DNA of 64,000 nt from Thereva unica (taxonomy: Eukaryota; Arthropoda; Insecta; Diptera; Therevidae): positions 188,095,112 to 188,159,111 of the forward strand of contig OX465281.1 in NCBI GenBank assembly GCA_949987705.1, read 5' to 3'. Positions 52,989 to 63,699 of this stretch are shown here, piece by piece; the first letter of the stretch is position 1; the number at the start of each line of letters is the position of its first letter. The position numbers and the translations under genes were made by a program. The notes under the pieces are model-generated. The model saw only the letters and a list, made by a program, of their open reading frames with translations. It searched no databases and was not told the origin of the DNA.

Positions 52989-53996
52989 ATGAAGGAAGTT
53001 TCAAATACTCTTAAAAAGAATATTGTACCAATGCTGGAAGATAGTCATAGCCATCGAGAAGTTGCCTCTGTACTTAAATGTGCATTAAGTAAATATAGGA
53101 AAAAATTCCAAATGTCGGCCCTAAGCCGACCTAGTGGAAGAAAGCCCAAACTCTCTTCAGTTATGAAGCGCAACATTGTTAGATCAGTCATCACAGGTAC
53201 ATTTGAAAATGCCGTACAAATTAAGAAAAACATCTGGACAACTCATCGAATTGATGTTAGCGCTGAAACTGTAAGACGGGTGCTTAGAAAATCCGGAATG
53301 AAAGGGCGAGCCAAAGTTAAGAAACCCTTGTTAACTGACCGACATAGGAAACTCCGATTGGATTTCGCAAAAAAATATAAAAATTATACCTTGTCTGATT
53401 GGGAAAATGTCCTTTGGTCTGACGAAACGAAAATTAATCGTTTAGGTTCAGATGGACGAGAATGGGTCTGGAAAAAGCCTAAGGAAGTGTTGACAAGACG
53501 TTTAGTTAAAGAAACGTTGAAGTTTGGCGGCGGTAACATAATGATATGGGGCTGTATGCGTTCCGCGGGTGTTGGGGTATGATCCAGAGTAATTGGTCGG
53601 ATGAAAGCTGTAGATTACGTACAAGTTCTGAACGAGTGCCTAAGTTCATCTTTGTAAAAATGGGGTAAAGATCTTTCGGACATTATCTTCCAACATGACA
53701 ACGATCCGAAACACATAGCAAGAATAACGACGGAGTGGCTTCAAAGTAATGGGGTAAATGTATTGGACTGGCCACATCAATCCCCTGATTTAAACCCGAT
53801 CGAACACCTTTGAGGTATCTTAAAACGGAGGATATCGAGCTGGCATAATACAGCGAAAACCACAGATGAGGTTTGGTGTCGAGTGCAAGTTGAGTGGGAA
53901 AAAATATCGTCTGAAGTTTGCCAAAAGTTAGTGCACACTATGCCAGAACGAATCCAATCATTTTTAGCTGCAAAAGGAGGACATACCAAATATTAA
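52989..53996 (+). pseudogene. Tc1 transposase (DD34E), three nonsense codons
   Basis: 335 codons, the usual length. The N-terminal paired-type helix-turn-helix region (LKKNIVPMLEDSHSHREVAS) is followed by SRPSGRKPKLS, the GRPR-like motif, here RPSGRKP. NVLWSDETKI carries Asp145, FQHDNDPKH carries Asp237, and [10 protein letters not shown] carries Glu272. The spacing from Asp237 to Glu272 is 34 residues, the DD34E signature. Three in-frame stops interrupt it: TGA 53580, TAA 53655 and TGA 53811, the last in place of the Trp of EHLW. There are no frameshifts over the full length, so decay is by point mutation only. It would have cut and pasted the element at TA sites. Confidence 0.94.
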
Positions 53997-54235
53997 CTCC
54001 ATTTAAATGTCAATAAATCTGAAACTCACAAAATTGATCGGATCTCTCTTTTTGAAAAATAATTTTATTTCCCTTTAAATTGTAGTTATTTAGTTAACCG
54101 AAGTAAGTGAATAGAATTGTTTTTGTTAAGGAAATTATATGTAAATAAATAACTATCCGAAAATACGCACACGTTACTTTTAGAAACACCTAATGCCATA
54201 TTCACTTTTAATTCGATCGGATATGTGAGTCACTG

Positions 54236-54462
54236 TATAACTATTTTGGTGAATATTAAAAAAATCATATCAAATTTATCACTTTTAATTCAATCACATC
54301 AGTTCCTTGAAACTTTCAAAAAATATGGTACAAATGTGGTCTTCTACACATTTTAGTACAACTAATGTATTTTATAATAACATATAGTGGTGCCTGAGCA
54401 AACAAATTACTTTTTTTTAATATTTTTCAGAATGCGTCGTTAAAATCAGCGGCAAAGATTTC
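54236..54462. other. Transib element B sequence between Tc1 and its own gene
   Basis: A/T-rich. A TTTTTCAG acceptor-like site at about 54422-54430 precedes the frame starting at 54463, so an upstream exon may have existed to the left of the nested insertions. Confidence 0.4.
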
Positions 54463-55590
54463 ATGGAGGCGCAACGAAATTCATCGAAAAATGAAGCTGC
54501 CGAATATTTGTTCACCAAAATTTGGATCCGAATACCTGAAGGTTTTGTTCTGGAGGATCAGTTGCAGGATCGATTTGAATTTTTGAATTTAAATAAGAAA
54601 TTCATCGGGTGTGACAGACGTTGGGATCGTTTCGAAGAAAAAAATTCTGGATATTTGGCTAAGGTTTACAGTTTCACTTTGAAACGCGATGACGAGGAGA
54701 TGGAGGATGAAGTGTTCAAGATCAACACAAACAACCGGGTTCGTCAAAGCGTGGTCGTCCTCCAAGTGGGGAATTTAGCTCCCTCAGTGATTGACAGAAA
54801 AGGAACCGTCTGCGAACATTTAAAAAATTTGGATCGGAGACTTGTTATCGGCATCAAGAAAATCATTGTAGGTGAACTTAGTGGTGCAGATGAGTTAGAT
54901 AAGTTGGAAACCTCCCCAACTAAGGGCAACACAATGAGTTGGACATAATATATTTATGGATGATCAGAAAGTCATTAACCATATTACCGGTAATAAAGGT
55001 TGGGCTAATTGCTACGTTTGCGAAGCTAAGCCAGGTCAAATGAACTCTATTGTAACTGATGGCCCGCGACAAGTACCTGCAAAAGAAGATAATTACGTAT
55101 ACGGAATATCCACACTTCATGCCTGGATTAACTCATTCCAGTGCCTACTTCAAATTAGTTACAAAGTCGAGTGGCGTTTTTTAAGGAAATGGCCTTGAAG
55201 GTGGATCAACCTTTATCAGGATTCGATAATACCAATGATGGCAATATTGCGAGAAAGTTCGTCTTGGAATGAGAAAAAGTGCAAGAATTACTGGAATTAA
55301 TGCTGTACTAATTAAAAATTTCCGGACGATTTTGTTGGTGCAGGAAACTCGTACAAAAGATGTTCGACGATTTCGACTGGAACACACTCGGAAAACAGGT
55401 CGTATAGCTACGAATGAAGATTTGATTAAGCGACTGTTCCTCTCTTCAGACCCATGCATCAAGTGTTTAGGCAAAGAAGGAAATTCCGAAAGATGAAGAC
55501 GTGTTAAATATCTAAGATTTAGATGAAGATGATACAGATTCTGAGTATGAAGACGATGAATTTGATGTTGATTTTAATCCAAATTGATTA
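54463..55590 (+). pseudogene. Transib transposase (RAG1-like core) remnant
   Basis: Three frames in succession. The first (54463-54948, 161 codons) has no motif that I can assign firmly. The second (54956-55198) reads INHITGNKGWANCYVCEAKP, with the CxxC zinc knuckle where RAG1 has its C..C pair. YGISTLHAWINSFQCLLQIS follows, where Transib has the conserved LHAWI block. The third carries NTNDGNIARKF (Transib: TNDGNTARRFF; RAG1: NGNFARK). After that several stops intervene, and the gene ends in an acidic tail (DEDDTDSEYEDDEFDVDF, ending about 55586). The EARNKD catalytic block seen in element A is missing here. The location between RSS-like ends supports the call. Confidence 0.72.
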
Positions 55591-55980
55591 TAATTATTCT
55601 AATATAATATAATAAAATTTATATGCAGAAACATGAAATTAATTTTTTACATTATATTTGAATACAAAAAATTTTTCTTCCACAAATCAGATTTGAAGTT
55701 TTCAATTTTCATATACTCCCATACAAACTTGGTACATATAATTAATTATATTTCATTAAAGTTAATGTAATCGACAAATTCTAATGATTGTATACGAAAG
55801 TCCGTCCATTAAGCTGTCTATAAATGAGAATATCCTTTTTTGGCAATGACTCCTTTTTCGTCCTTTTTCGCAAAATGCATGAAAATCATTTTTAGTATGC
55901 AAGTATTATGGTTCTAGCATTCAATATTCAATCCCATATATTTTTGTCCCATAGCCTCGTTTTGTCCCATAGCCTCGTCC
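55591..55980. other. Right non-coding part of Transib element B
   Basis: A/T-rich with a short duplication just inside the right end: TCCCATAGCCTCGT occurs at about 55947-55960 and again at 55965-55979. The second copy leads into the terminal heptamer. Confidence 0.6.
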
Positions 55981-55987
55981 CACTGTG

Positions 55988-56050
55988 CGGCGGTGCCCCC
56001 TGGGGCACTTTCTCTGGGGCGAGTTCTCTGCGCCATAAGACCAGTGCTGT
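55988..56050 (+). repeat. RTE-like LINE 5' region, right half of the Transib target
   Basis: GGTGCCCCCTGGGGCACTT, then GGCGAGTTCTCTGCGCCAT parallels 56685-56755 of the uninterrupted copy (GGTGCCCCGTGGGGTACTT, then GGCGAGCTCTATGCGCCAC). A 25-base gap in this copy separates the two words. Similarity ends at about 56040. Confidence 0.75.
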
Positions 56051-56630
56051 CATTTTACTCCAATTGTAGTAGATCTACTCCAAATAATTTTTTTCTTTTA
56101 CTCCACAGCAGCAGTCGGCAACCCAAATGCATTCGCTTCAGATTCATAAAACTACTGCACATTAAGCGTGCCACCTTAATCCGCAACCATTGTACATAAA
56201 CTTAATTTTTTTGTGTAGTAACAAAGCAAATTTAAAGCCCCTATTCACATACAGGTCGCGGGCAGGCCGTGACTTTTCAGACCAGGTCCGTTGGTACGGC
56301 CCGATCAAGACTACACATTGCTCAGTCTGACTGAAGGATAGATGACCTCATGATTCCCTACATACACGCAGTCGAAGACGATAGTTTAGCGCGGCAACTT
56401 GTTAATTCAAGTGAAACCATCTTCATGGCCTCAACGGGTACTTCCGACGTAATAGAAGTTCAGATCTTCAGGTCCGCACTGGCGATAAATACCCACACAT
56501 AGACAGATTTTTTCATTTTTCCTGGACTGCAGGAATCAGGTGAGTGTGTGGTGATACTCGGCCTAAAGGCAAAACACTTTCAGAAGAAGATTGACTTAAT
56601 GGGGAATCTGTCATACCCCAAAAAGAGTCG
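56051..56630. other. No recognisable feature
   Basis: Non-coding sequence of mixed composition; no motif or repeat that I can define. Confidence 0.45.
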
Positions 56631-56639
56631 CTTCAGACG

Positions 56640-57985
56640 AGCACCTAGCAGCTCTGCTAGCAAGTCCTAATCCCACCTCCCCGCGGTGCCCCGTGGGGTA
56701 CTTCTTCGGAAGGAGCTAACGGGAGACGGGCGAATGGCGAGCTCTATGCGCCACAAAACAGAGTTTTAAGTTGGTTGGGCTGAGGGTAGGCAACCCGCTC
56801 CTATAAAAAACATCAAACTAAGAATCGGCAAACAATGCCTCGGAACCGGATGGACAACACGACGACCACCTTTGCTTTTCGAACCAGGACACGAATCGGA
56901 AAATGAAATGTGAGAACTCTGCTTGCTGATGGACGGCTGGATGAAGTCCTCAACGAGATGAATCGATATAAAATCAAGGTCATTGGACTCAGCGAGACGC
57001 GGGGAAACATATCTGCACAAAAGGTGAGTCCTTATATACTAGTATAAATGAAACAGAAAACCGTAGGAATGACGTTGGCGTAATACTCATCAATGAAGCC
57101 AGGTCCAGCCTTATTAGCTGGTCATCTGACAGGATTATTACCTTGAGCCTGCGTACCAGACTAGGAAGTACCTACTGCGCTAGTCCAATGCTACGCTCCA
57201 ACTGGCGACGCAGACGACGACATCAAGGAAGAATTCTATATGCGACTGAATGAGGTTTTTCGCTCTATTCCAAGGGAGACATCATTGTTTTAATGGGTGA
57301 CCTAAACGCACAGATCGGCCCCAATAACACTGGCCTTGAGCACACAGTAGGAAATCAAAGCGTAGGCCAGGTCACTAACTGAGCTTTTCGTTGACTTTTG
57401 TAATTCACACCAACTCATGGTAGGTGGTATTGACCTTTGTCACAAGAAGATACACAAAGAGACCTCGGTATCGCTCGATGGTACAACGAAAAACCAGATA
57501 GATCATGTGGCCATCAGCCGCAGATGGAGAACTAGTCTAGAGGATGTCAGGAGCTTTAGAGGAGCAGACATTAAAAGTGACCACCATTTGATAATAGATA
57601 CTATACGCCTCAAAATCGCCGCAATCAGAAACGTCCAACGCAATGCCATAAACCGTAGACGGTTTAACGTAGACCTTCTGAGGGAGAGCATTAAAAGGCG
57701 AGAATTTGTTCGGAAACTACAGCAAACCTTAAGCCAGCAAAGAGTTTCAGACGGAAATAACATTGAAGAGCTGTGGAGCACGACAAAGGATGCTATTATA
57801 ACAGCAGCGGAAACAAGTTTCGGTTACGTCCAAAAAAACAGTAGTAACAACGATCTCTGGCAAAAAATAGAACGCAGAAGGTCCCTCAATAATAATTCTT
57901 CTACCGGATTTAAACCCGTAGAGTGTGCCAGCACTATCCTATTGGAAGGTACAATTATCGCCAAGTACTTCCTCTCCAAATGACA
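56640..57985 (+). pseudogene. RTE-like LINE 5' region and endonuclease, truncated before RT
   Basis: The leader (CACCTAGCAGCTCTGCTAGC and on) is shared with the Transib target repeat. Coding pieces in plus frames are TLLADGRLDEVLNEMNRYKI with KVIGLSETRG (catalytic Glu of SET), CYAPTGDADDDIKEEFYM, and GDLNAQIGPNN (family GDFNA). The longest frame (57417-57983) has GTTKNQIDHVAISRRWRTSL, then EDVRSFRGADIKSDHHLIID, the SDH catalytic motif typical of RTE/SR2-like elements. There are several frameshifts between 56900 and 57400. Similarity ends near 57870, within the endonuclease-RT linker, and the RT is absent. Confidence 0.82.
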
Positions 57986-58249
57986 CTAAAACATCGTCCA
58001 AAAGTTAAATCTACTGTGCAGCACACATTTGGCTACTTACCCAACAAATTGGACTCTGCGCTAGCAGAAAAATAATAGTAATAATAGTAATAAACGGCAT
58101 CAACGTGGTTTTAGTAGTCAGGTGATGGTTTCTTACGTGGCTCTGAAAGCTTTTATTTCCCATACTAACAAGCGTTAACAATATTGGAGTAAGCTTTATA
58201 CTGAGATTGAACTTTCCATTGGATAATACTTGACATAAGTATTAGTAAG
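57986..58249. other. No recognisable feature
   Basis: Short non-coding stretch with an AATAATAGT repeat (about 58070-58092). Confidence 0.5.
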
Positions 58250-58687
58250 CTCACAAGGAAAAGCTCTATTTCCATGTTGAAAAGCTTTTACGCTTTTTAT
58301 TTTAGCGGCCCACACACTCTCAGTTTAACAGCGCAGTTTATCACGTGTGACGTCATGTCTAAGCGAAAAACATTGTGAACTGTGTAGATTTGAACTATTT
58401 TCACTCAGTCCTCAGACCTAAGCTTCTGCACCCTCTTTTGCTCCGATAAACTGCGCAGGTCAGACAGTTTATCGTTCAGTTCTCCCAGTTCTGTCCATTT
58501 GCGGTTATTAATGTACTCAAATCAACAAAACTGACGTGGCTGAGCAGAAAGCCGTAACACGAACTGACGAATTCACACACTCTCAGTTCAGTTTATCGTA
58601 CAGTTGTTTTACACAGTTCGCTGCGCATGCATGGGCCGCTTAAGGAAAACCTAAGAGACGTCGCGGAAAAGCTTTTTCCCTTGTGAG
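58250..58687. mobile_element. Fold-back element, TIR CTCACAAGGRAAAAGCT
   Basis: The left end CTCACAAGGAAAAGCTCTAT is mirrored by the right AGCTTTTTCCCTTGTGAG. The next inner bases (TTGAAAAGCTTTTACG) are also partly palindromic. The flanks are GTAAG and CTAAG, a possible but imperfect TSD. It contains a second, younger MITE at 58305-58639. Without that it would be only about 100 bp. Confidence 0.65.
58305..58639. mobile_element. PIF/Harbinger-like MITE, 335 bp, TSD TTA
   Basis: Ends GCGGCCCA and TGGGCCGC are inverted and flanked by TTA on both sides (58302-58304 and 58640-58642), the typical Harbinger target. Words such as CACACACTCTCAGTT and CAGTTTATCG recur directly inside (58311 and 58572). 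No coding capacity. It is nested within the fold-back element at 58250-58687. Confidence 0.75.
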
Positions 58688-58689
58688 CT

Positions 58690-60289
58690 AAGATCTGAGT
58701 GACGTCACCGTACCTTGTAATTATTGTACCACAGCTTAAAGGTGTTTTTCGATTATGTTGACTAGCCTTAATATCAAAAGCAATTGTCGTGAGCACGAGA
58801 AAGTTGTTAGTAGGCCCAATCAGGTAATGTGTTCAATGGCACCTTGTGCGGATGACAACGAAATATCACAAACAAGTCTACGCCACCGGGCTATAAAGGT
58901 TGCCAACTAAAATAGCATCAGTTATTAAAATGCAAAATAAAAAAAATCGTAAAGGTAAACGAAAATCCCCCAAGCCCTAACAGTAAGAAAAACTTAAAAT
59001 GCGCCTCCCCACTGTGAGAAATCAAAGACATGCCTCCGAAAAGCATTCAGGTTCTCCCCAGTGGAAATGAGATTTCGAGAAGAAAGCAGCTTTTCCCCCG
59101 GGATCCATTTCGTTAACAGAATTACTGAAACCCAATTTTATCGCAATTAATTTCAGCTTTTCCCGACAGGTCGTTTTCATTAAGGCGTGATAGTAACAGA
59201 AACGTTTGTTCTTTTTAAGTGATCAAATGTTGGGCGGCGATTTTCCATAGATGGATAAAAAATCCATAGAAATTCCAAGAATTTTGCTTTTGAGAAAATT
59301 CGTTTACTTGTATTAAAAAAAATTCGATTAGTCCCGATCCTTAATTGATTTCCTTTCTTTTTACGGTAGTTAAGTTTTATTATGCCTTAAATTTTTATTG
59401 ATTCCCGGGCTTTGAATATTGAATTCGTTTTAATTAAAATTTGTTTAACAGTTTTCAAAGCCGAGTATTACTTTAGGGATCTCTGGTATTATTGTCCTTG
59501 TAAAAATTCAATTTAAATTCATAAGGGTAAAAAAGGAAATATTTTTTTGCCAATACAAGGATTTTGACCGCGTGTTTTAACAAAAGGTAATCAAGAAACA
59601 CTTCAGAATTATTGTTTCCAAGAGAAATGCAAGAAACCTCAGTGAATTCACAAAGCAGGAATCGCTCAATTTTAATCATTAAATTGCTCAAGTAATTTTC
59701 TTCGTTTCAATTCCAAAAGGAAATTTTCCGGTCCGACAAGACCAACCATTTCACATTCAAGCCAATAAGAACAGATAACGATTGTTATAGCTCGAAGTTT
59801 CAAATGGGATTGTATTTTAAGTATACCAGGAGTTTTCTATCGATTATTAAGAAGTTAATAGAAATTATTGTTATTGCTGCATAATTGCAGGGAGTTGTGG
59901 ATAGGATATGGAGTACCCCGAAAGGAGTATGAAAGAATAAATCGTCTACGGTCTAGCCGGTCATTCACTAAAAGCAAATCGATTATATAGTCTTACGTTG
60001 TGAAGCATTTGCAGGATAAGGCAAATAGCATGTAGCGACGTATTTAACTATGTAGGGCCTCAACCGCCGAATAGATGGTTAAATGGGGATATATGAATGA
60101 AATACCTAAGGCCGGCTATAGAGTGACTTTACCGTGAATAGTCGAGAAAGTCCTGTAATTCCATCAGCAGACACATTAATTCATCATTTGATGACCGATT
60201 TTCAATTAAAATATTTAGGGTCATATACATCACCGAAGTTAATCCTTATATGTAATTTTATAATAAACATCAACCTAGTTCACTCCAGC
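58690..60289. other. No recognisable feature
   Basis: A/T-rich sequence. The 72-codon frame at 59473-59691 minus has no motif. No clear repeats. Confidence 0.5.
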
Positions 60290-61280
60290 GAACCCATTTT
60301 GGTAGGTTTTTAAGTGGAGTATAGGTTGGAAGAGGGCGTGCAACTGTCGCGACCTTGCCTCTCGAGTCACATTTCTTTGAACATATCCCTATTTTGCCCT
60401 TTCTCTCTTGATCAAAAAGCAAAGCAGAGCGTATGAAATTGTAGATTTTTTAACGTGGAAGAAGTTGGTAAAGAGCGCGTAACTGTCGCTTGATCTTCAT
60501 TCGAACGACATTACTTTTAAAATACAGATTTTTTAGTCTTTCCAGCTATTTTCCTGGAATGGCAAGATACCCCCGGAAACAACATTTTGACCATGAATAT
60601 CGCTGTCCGATGTGGTGAATAATTTAAAATAACCTTACGAGTGATACTTACTTCCCATTCAGATAAAATTTACAACTTATTATCAACTTAAAAACCTCCA
60701 ATTTGTGTTCCAGGTGACTCGCTTCTCGATGATAGGTATCCAGTGGTGGTTCTAGAGGAAGGTAGGGGGCGTCCGCTCCTCACAAAGAAGAAATTTTTGC
60801 ATGTGCCAATGCAAATTTCGCGCCTTCTACCAACTTCTTCTGCATTAAAACATCTATAATCTCACACCCTCTGTTCTCCTTTTAGATCATAGGTACGGTC
60901 AAAAAATCGCTTTCGGAAGATGGTCTTCATTACAAGGAATCGTTAAAAACAAGTAAAATATGAGTATTTTCAAAGGAATTTAACCTGGGAGGTAAAATCG
61001 CGACACTTGCACGCTCTCTGTCAACTTATTTTCCATTCAATAATCTACAATTCCGTACCAGGCAAGTCGCTTTTCGATGTTAGGTATCGACAGAAACTGG
61101 CTGGCGGAGGATACTCTGTAAAATCGTTGGAAACACTCAAAAATGGTAGATTTTCTAAAGGACATAACTTGAAGTATTGAATACTTCAATACCCTACCAC
61201 AATACCCATCTAAAGTAAAAATTATTTCAAAGATAGGTATTCGTTCTATACGCAGCTCTATTAACTTGTATTTTTACATG
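60290..61280. repeat. Cluster of diverged repeats in both orientations
   Basis: CCAGGTGACTCGCTTCTCGA followed by TGATAGGTATC (60713-60743) recurs as CCAGGCAAGTCGCTTTTCGA followed by TGTTAGGTATC (61059-61089), about 346 bp apart. AAGAGGGCGTGCAACTGTCG (60331) and AAAGAGCGCGTAACTGTCGC (60470) are a further pair, 139 bp apart. GAAGAAGTTGGTAAAG (60460) has inverted partners, for example CTACCAACTTCTTC near 60817. No coding. Confidence 0.6.
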
Positions 61281-61289
61281 TTATTCAAA

Positions 61290-61625
61290 TCGAAGGCGTA
61301 TGTTCCATGCTAAAACGGTTATTTTGCTTGCGAAATTGCCCATATATCACAGTCAGAAAATAACGAATGGGCAATGGGTTGAATCAATTCGCCGAATTTA
61401 ATCGAGTAAAAAATGTACTAAAATCAAATAGTACGGAGTAAAAAGCTGTAGCATATAATCGTAGCAGAACTAGTACAATTGTAGCAGGGTGTTAGTCTGG
61501 TAAGCTCCTAGAAAAAAATGCTCACGACTGCGTATTGTAAGAGCGAGGTGTATTTTTCTAGGGCTTTAATGATTTCTTAAAAAATATTGTGCATAGGATC
61601 AAACGTTGGAAGTGAAAACTTTTAT
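61290..61625. other. No recognisable feature
   Basis: Non-coding; lies just beyond the 3' end of the minus-strand LINE. Confidence 0.45.
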
Positions 61626-61629
61626 CATT

Positions 61630-63045
61630 CATTCATTGCGCTCCTTTAATCCCTCATGCCCCATAGGGCGGAAACAGTTGCCCTCCAGCGGACTCTGTTT
61701 TGCGCGACAGCTCTCAGCTCCGACCAGGATCTCCCAGTTGTTGCGGCTTCTGCTAGTAGGGTTGTCCTCCACGTTGTTCTAGGTCGTCCGACTTGACGGG
61801 ATCCTTGCGGATCCCAGTCAAGGGCCTATTTAGCTAGATTTTCGTTTTCGTGTCGCAAGGTGTGGCCAACCCAATTCCATTTCCTTCGCCTGATTTGGTC
61901 GTCTATCCTTTCTTGGCCGGCACGGCGCCATAGTTCTTCGCAACCGTACAAAAGAACTGCCTTAACGTTGGAGTCGAACAGCCGCAATTTGGTGTTAGTT
62001 GAGATCTCCGTTGATCTCCATATGCGGAACGTATGCGCCTCGTGCTTTATTTATTCTGGAACTGACTTCTTCTTCTGCACTGCCATTTTCGGTAATAATA
62101 CTACCGAGGTAGCAGAATTTATCGACCAGTTCCACGTCACGGTTATTCAGCGCAGTCCGTTCAATGGTGTTTGCATTTATCCGCATTTCTTTAGTTTTAG
62201 TCGGATTTAGCCTTAAGCCTGCTGGACTACTTTCTGTTGCCAAATTGTTAATCATGTTTTTGAGGTCCTGGTGTCTGTGGGCCAGCAAACAGATATCATC
62301 TGCGCAGTCGAGATCCTTAATGCGGTCTAACAAACCCCATTGTATACCGCCTGTTCTATTATCTAGAGCGCCGACAAGGATGTCATTTATTACTATAAGA
62401 AATAGTAATGGTGAAAGTAGGCATCCTTGTCGTACTCCTGAGCTCACCTCAAAGCTGTCGGATAATTTTCCATTATGGAGAACTCTGCATTTGGAATTGT
62501 TATATAGGGCTTTTATCAATTCTATTATTTTGTCAGGCATATAAAGCTCCTATTGACCGAGTCGAACGCTTTCTCATAATTTACGAAAGCAAAGTAAAGG
62601 GGGGATCGGAATTCAGTAGACTGCTCCACTATTATTCGTAAGGTGTTGATATGATCAATACATGAGCGACCCTTCCTGAATCCGGCCTGCTGCCTCCTAA
62701 GCGTTCAGTCTACTGCCTCACTTATCCTAGATAGTAATATATGGCGCAAAATTTTGCCCACAGTAGATAGTAAACAGATGCCTTTCCAGTTGTCGCATAT
62801 TGTTAGGTCCCCCTTTTTGGTATTTTGACTATGATACCTTCCGTCCAATCCTCCGGAAAGGTACACGTGTTCCATGCTATTTCTAGGATTGGCTGAAGCG
62901 CATCTGCTATGAGGCTTGATTCGGCTTTCAACAATTCTGGCGGGATGCCATCTTTCACAGCTGCTTTACCATTGGCCATCGCATGAGTTGCGGTTACTAT
63001 TTCCGTCTTGGATGGGCCCGGGTGGTGATTCTTATAGGCTATATT
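61630..63045 (-). pseudogene. RTE-like LINE reverse transcriptase to 3' end, minus strand
   Basis: Read on the minus strand from 63045: KTEIVTATHAMANGKAAVKD with GIPPELLK (RT start), CDNWKGICLLSTVGKIL, RRQQAGFRKGRSCIDHI, and FAFVNYEKAFDSVNR (motif A Asp). After a break near 62545 the best frame (62540-61995) gives SSGVRQGCLLSPLLFLIVIN (motif B) and IKDLDCADDICLLAHRHQDL. This is motif C: the catalytic ADD is kept, but the usual aromatic before it is Cys. VDKFCYLGSIITENGSAEEE and SRINKARGAY follow. The end of the ORF and a short TGAATGAATGA-type 3' tail (about 61624-61637) close the copy. At least two nonsense codons and several frameshifts occur. The endonuclease half is missing; the copy at 56.6-58.0 kb may be the same family. 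Confidence 0.87.
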
Positions 63046-63530
63046 TCCAAATCAATCTTCATATTGCAGAAGATTGAGGGTTAATAAATTTTTTGTTTAT
63101 GAATATTCCATTTAAGTTTATTTTAAAGTGATTTTACTAGTGTAATAGTAGAGGTCTCAACCCACCAACTTCTAGAGTCAAAAGTTCTGGGTCGTCAAAG
63201 TAAAAAAAAATATTTTTTGACTAAATGGGGAATCACTGGGGAGTCACAGGAATCTTCGCACTCAAGGCATTCAATAAACAGGAGACGAAAGTAGGCCTTA
63301 CTACGTCTAAATAAAATAATTAAACGCACCTATCGGTACCCAAGCCATCTAAATCCGTTTTAATAGAGTTCCCCTCCTAGCTCAGAAGGCGCACTTCTCA
63401 GCTGGGCTGAGAAAAATTTACCACTCCACAGTGGCTCTGCTGCTAAGACATAAAACAAAATTAAACAACAATTAAGAGCACAAAACATCAAACGAAGAAG
63501 CATGCAAAAACAAAAAGGGAGGGGGACAGT
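63046..63530. other. Non-coding stretch with second copy of a dispersed repeat
   Basis: About 63155-63225 (CCAACTTCTAGAGTCAAAAG, then TCGTCAAAGT and an A run) resembles 3615-3690. No gene is visible. Confidence 0.45.
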
Positions 63531-63699
63531 AAGTCACGCCACATTGAGAAGAGTCCTTTTAGGGACAGCTTCACTACTTAGTAGGCTAAACACACTCCTA
63601 TTTTTGTTAGTATTTGAGAGCATGCGATTACCCGGTTCGAACATGCCATAATTAGTACTAGAGGAATAAATGTGCAGGAGAGGTTCACCTCTCAGGTTG

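Larger units (their letters stand above)
51841..54235 (+). mobile_element. Tc1-like element, 2.4 kb, TA-flanked
   Basis: Ends CAGTGACTTACACATTACAT and (reverse) CAGTGACTCACATATCCGAT are inverted, and TA occurs on both sides (51839-51840 and 54236-54237). It encodes a DD34E transposase (52989-53996) with three nonsense codons. It lies 33 bp from the Helitron 3' end, inside Transib element B. Its 5' leader is unusually long because of the palindrome at 51951-52307. Confidence 0.92.
44805..55987 (+). mobile_element. Transib-like element B, 11.2 kb with nested insertions
   Basis: The left end CACAGTGTGACGAAAGG and right end (reverse) CACAGTGGGACGAGG share the RSS-like heptamer and further similarity. 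The flanks AGGCG (44800-44804) and CGGCG (55988-55992) are a 5-bp duplication with one mismatch. Outside them a repeat is contiguous with an uninterrupted copy at 56.64 kb. Inside are a MITE (45096-45329), a Helitron (45335-51807), a Tc1 (51841-54235) and the element's own decayed gene (54463-55590). Without the insertions the element would be about 2.1 kb. Confidence 0.85.

Noticed and set aside
54463..54948. A 161-codon host gene
   Set aside because: It lies between the ends of the Transib element and is followed in the next frames by Transib-type motifs, so a transposon origin is simpler, although this first part is itself unassigned.
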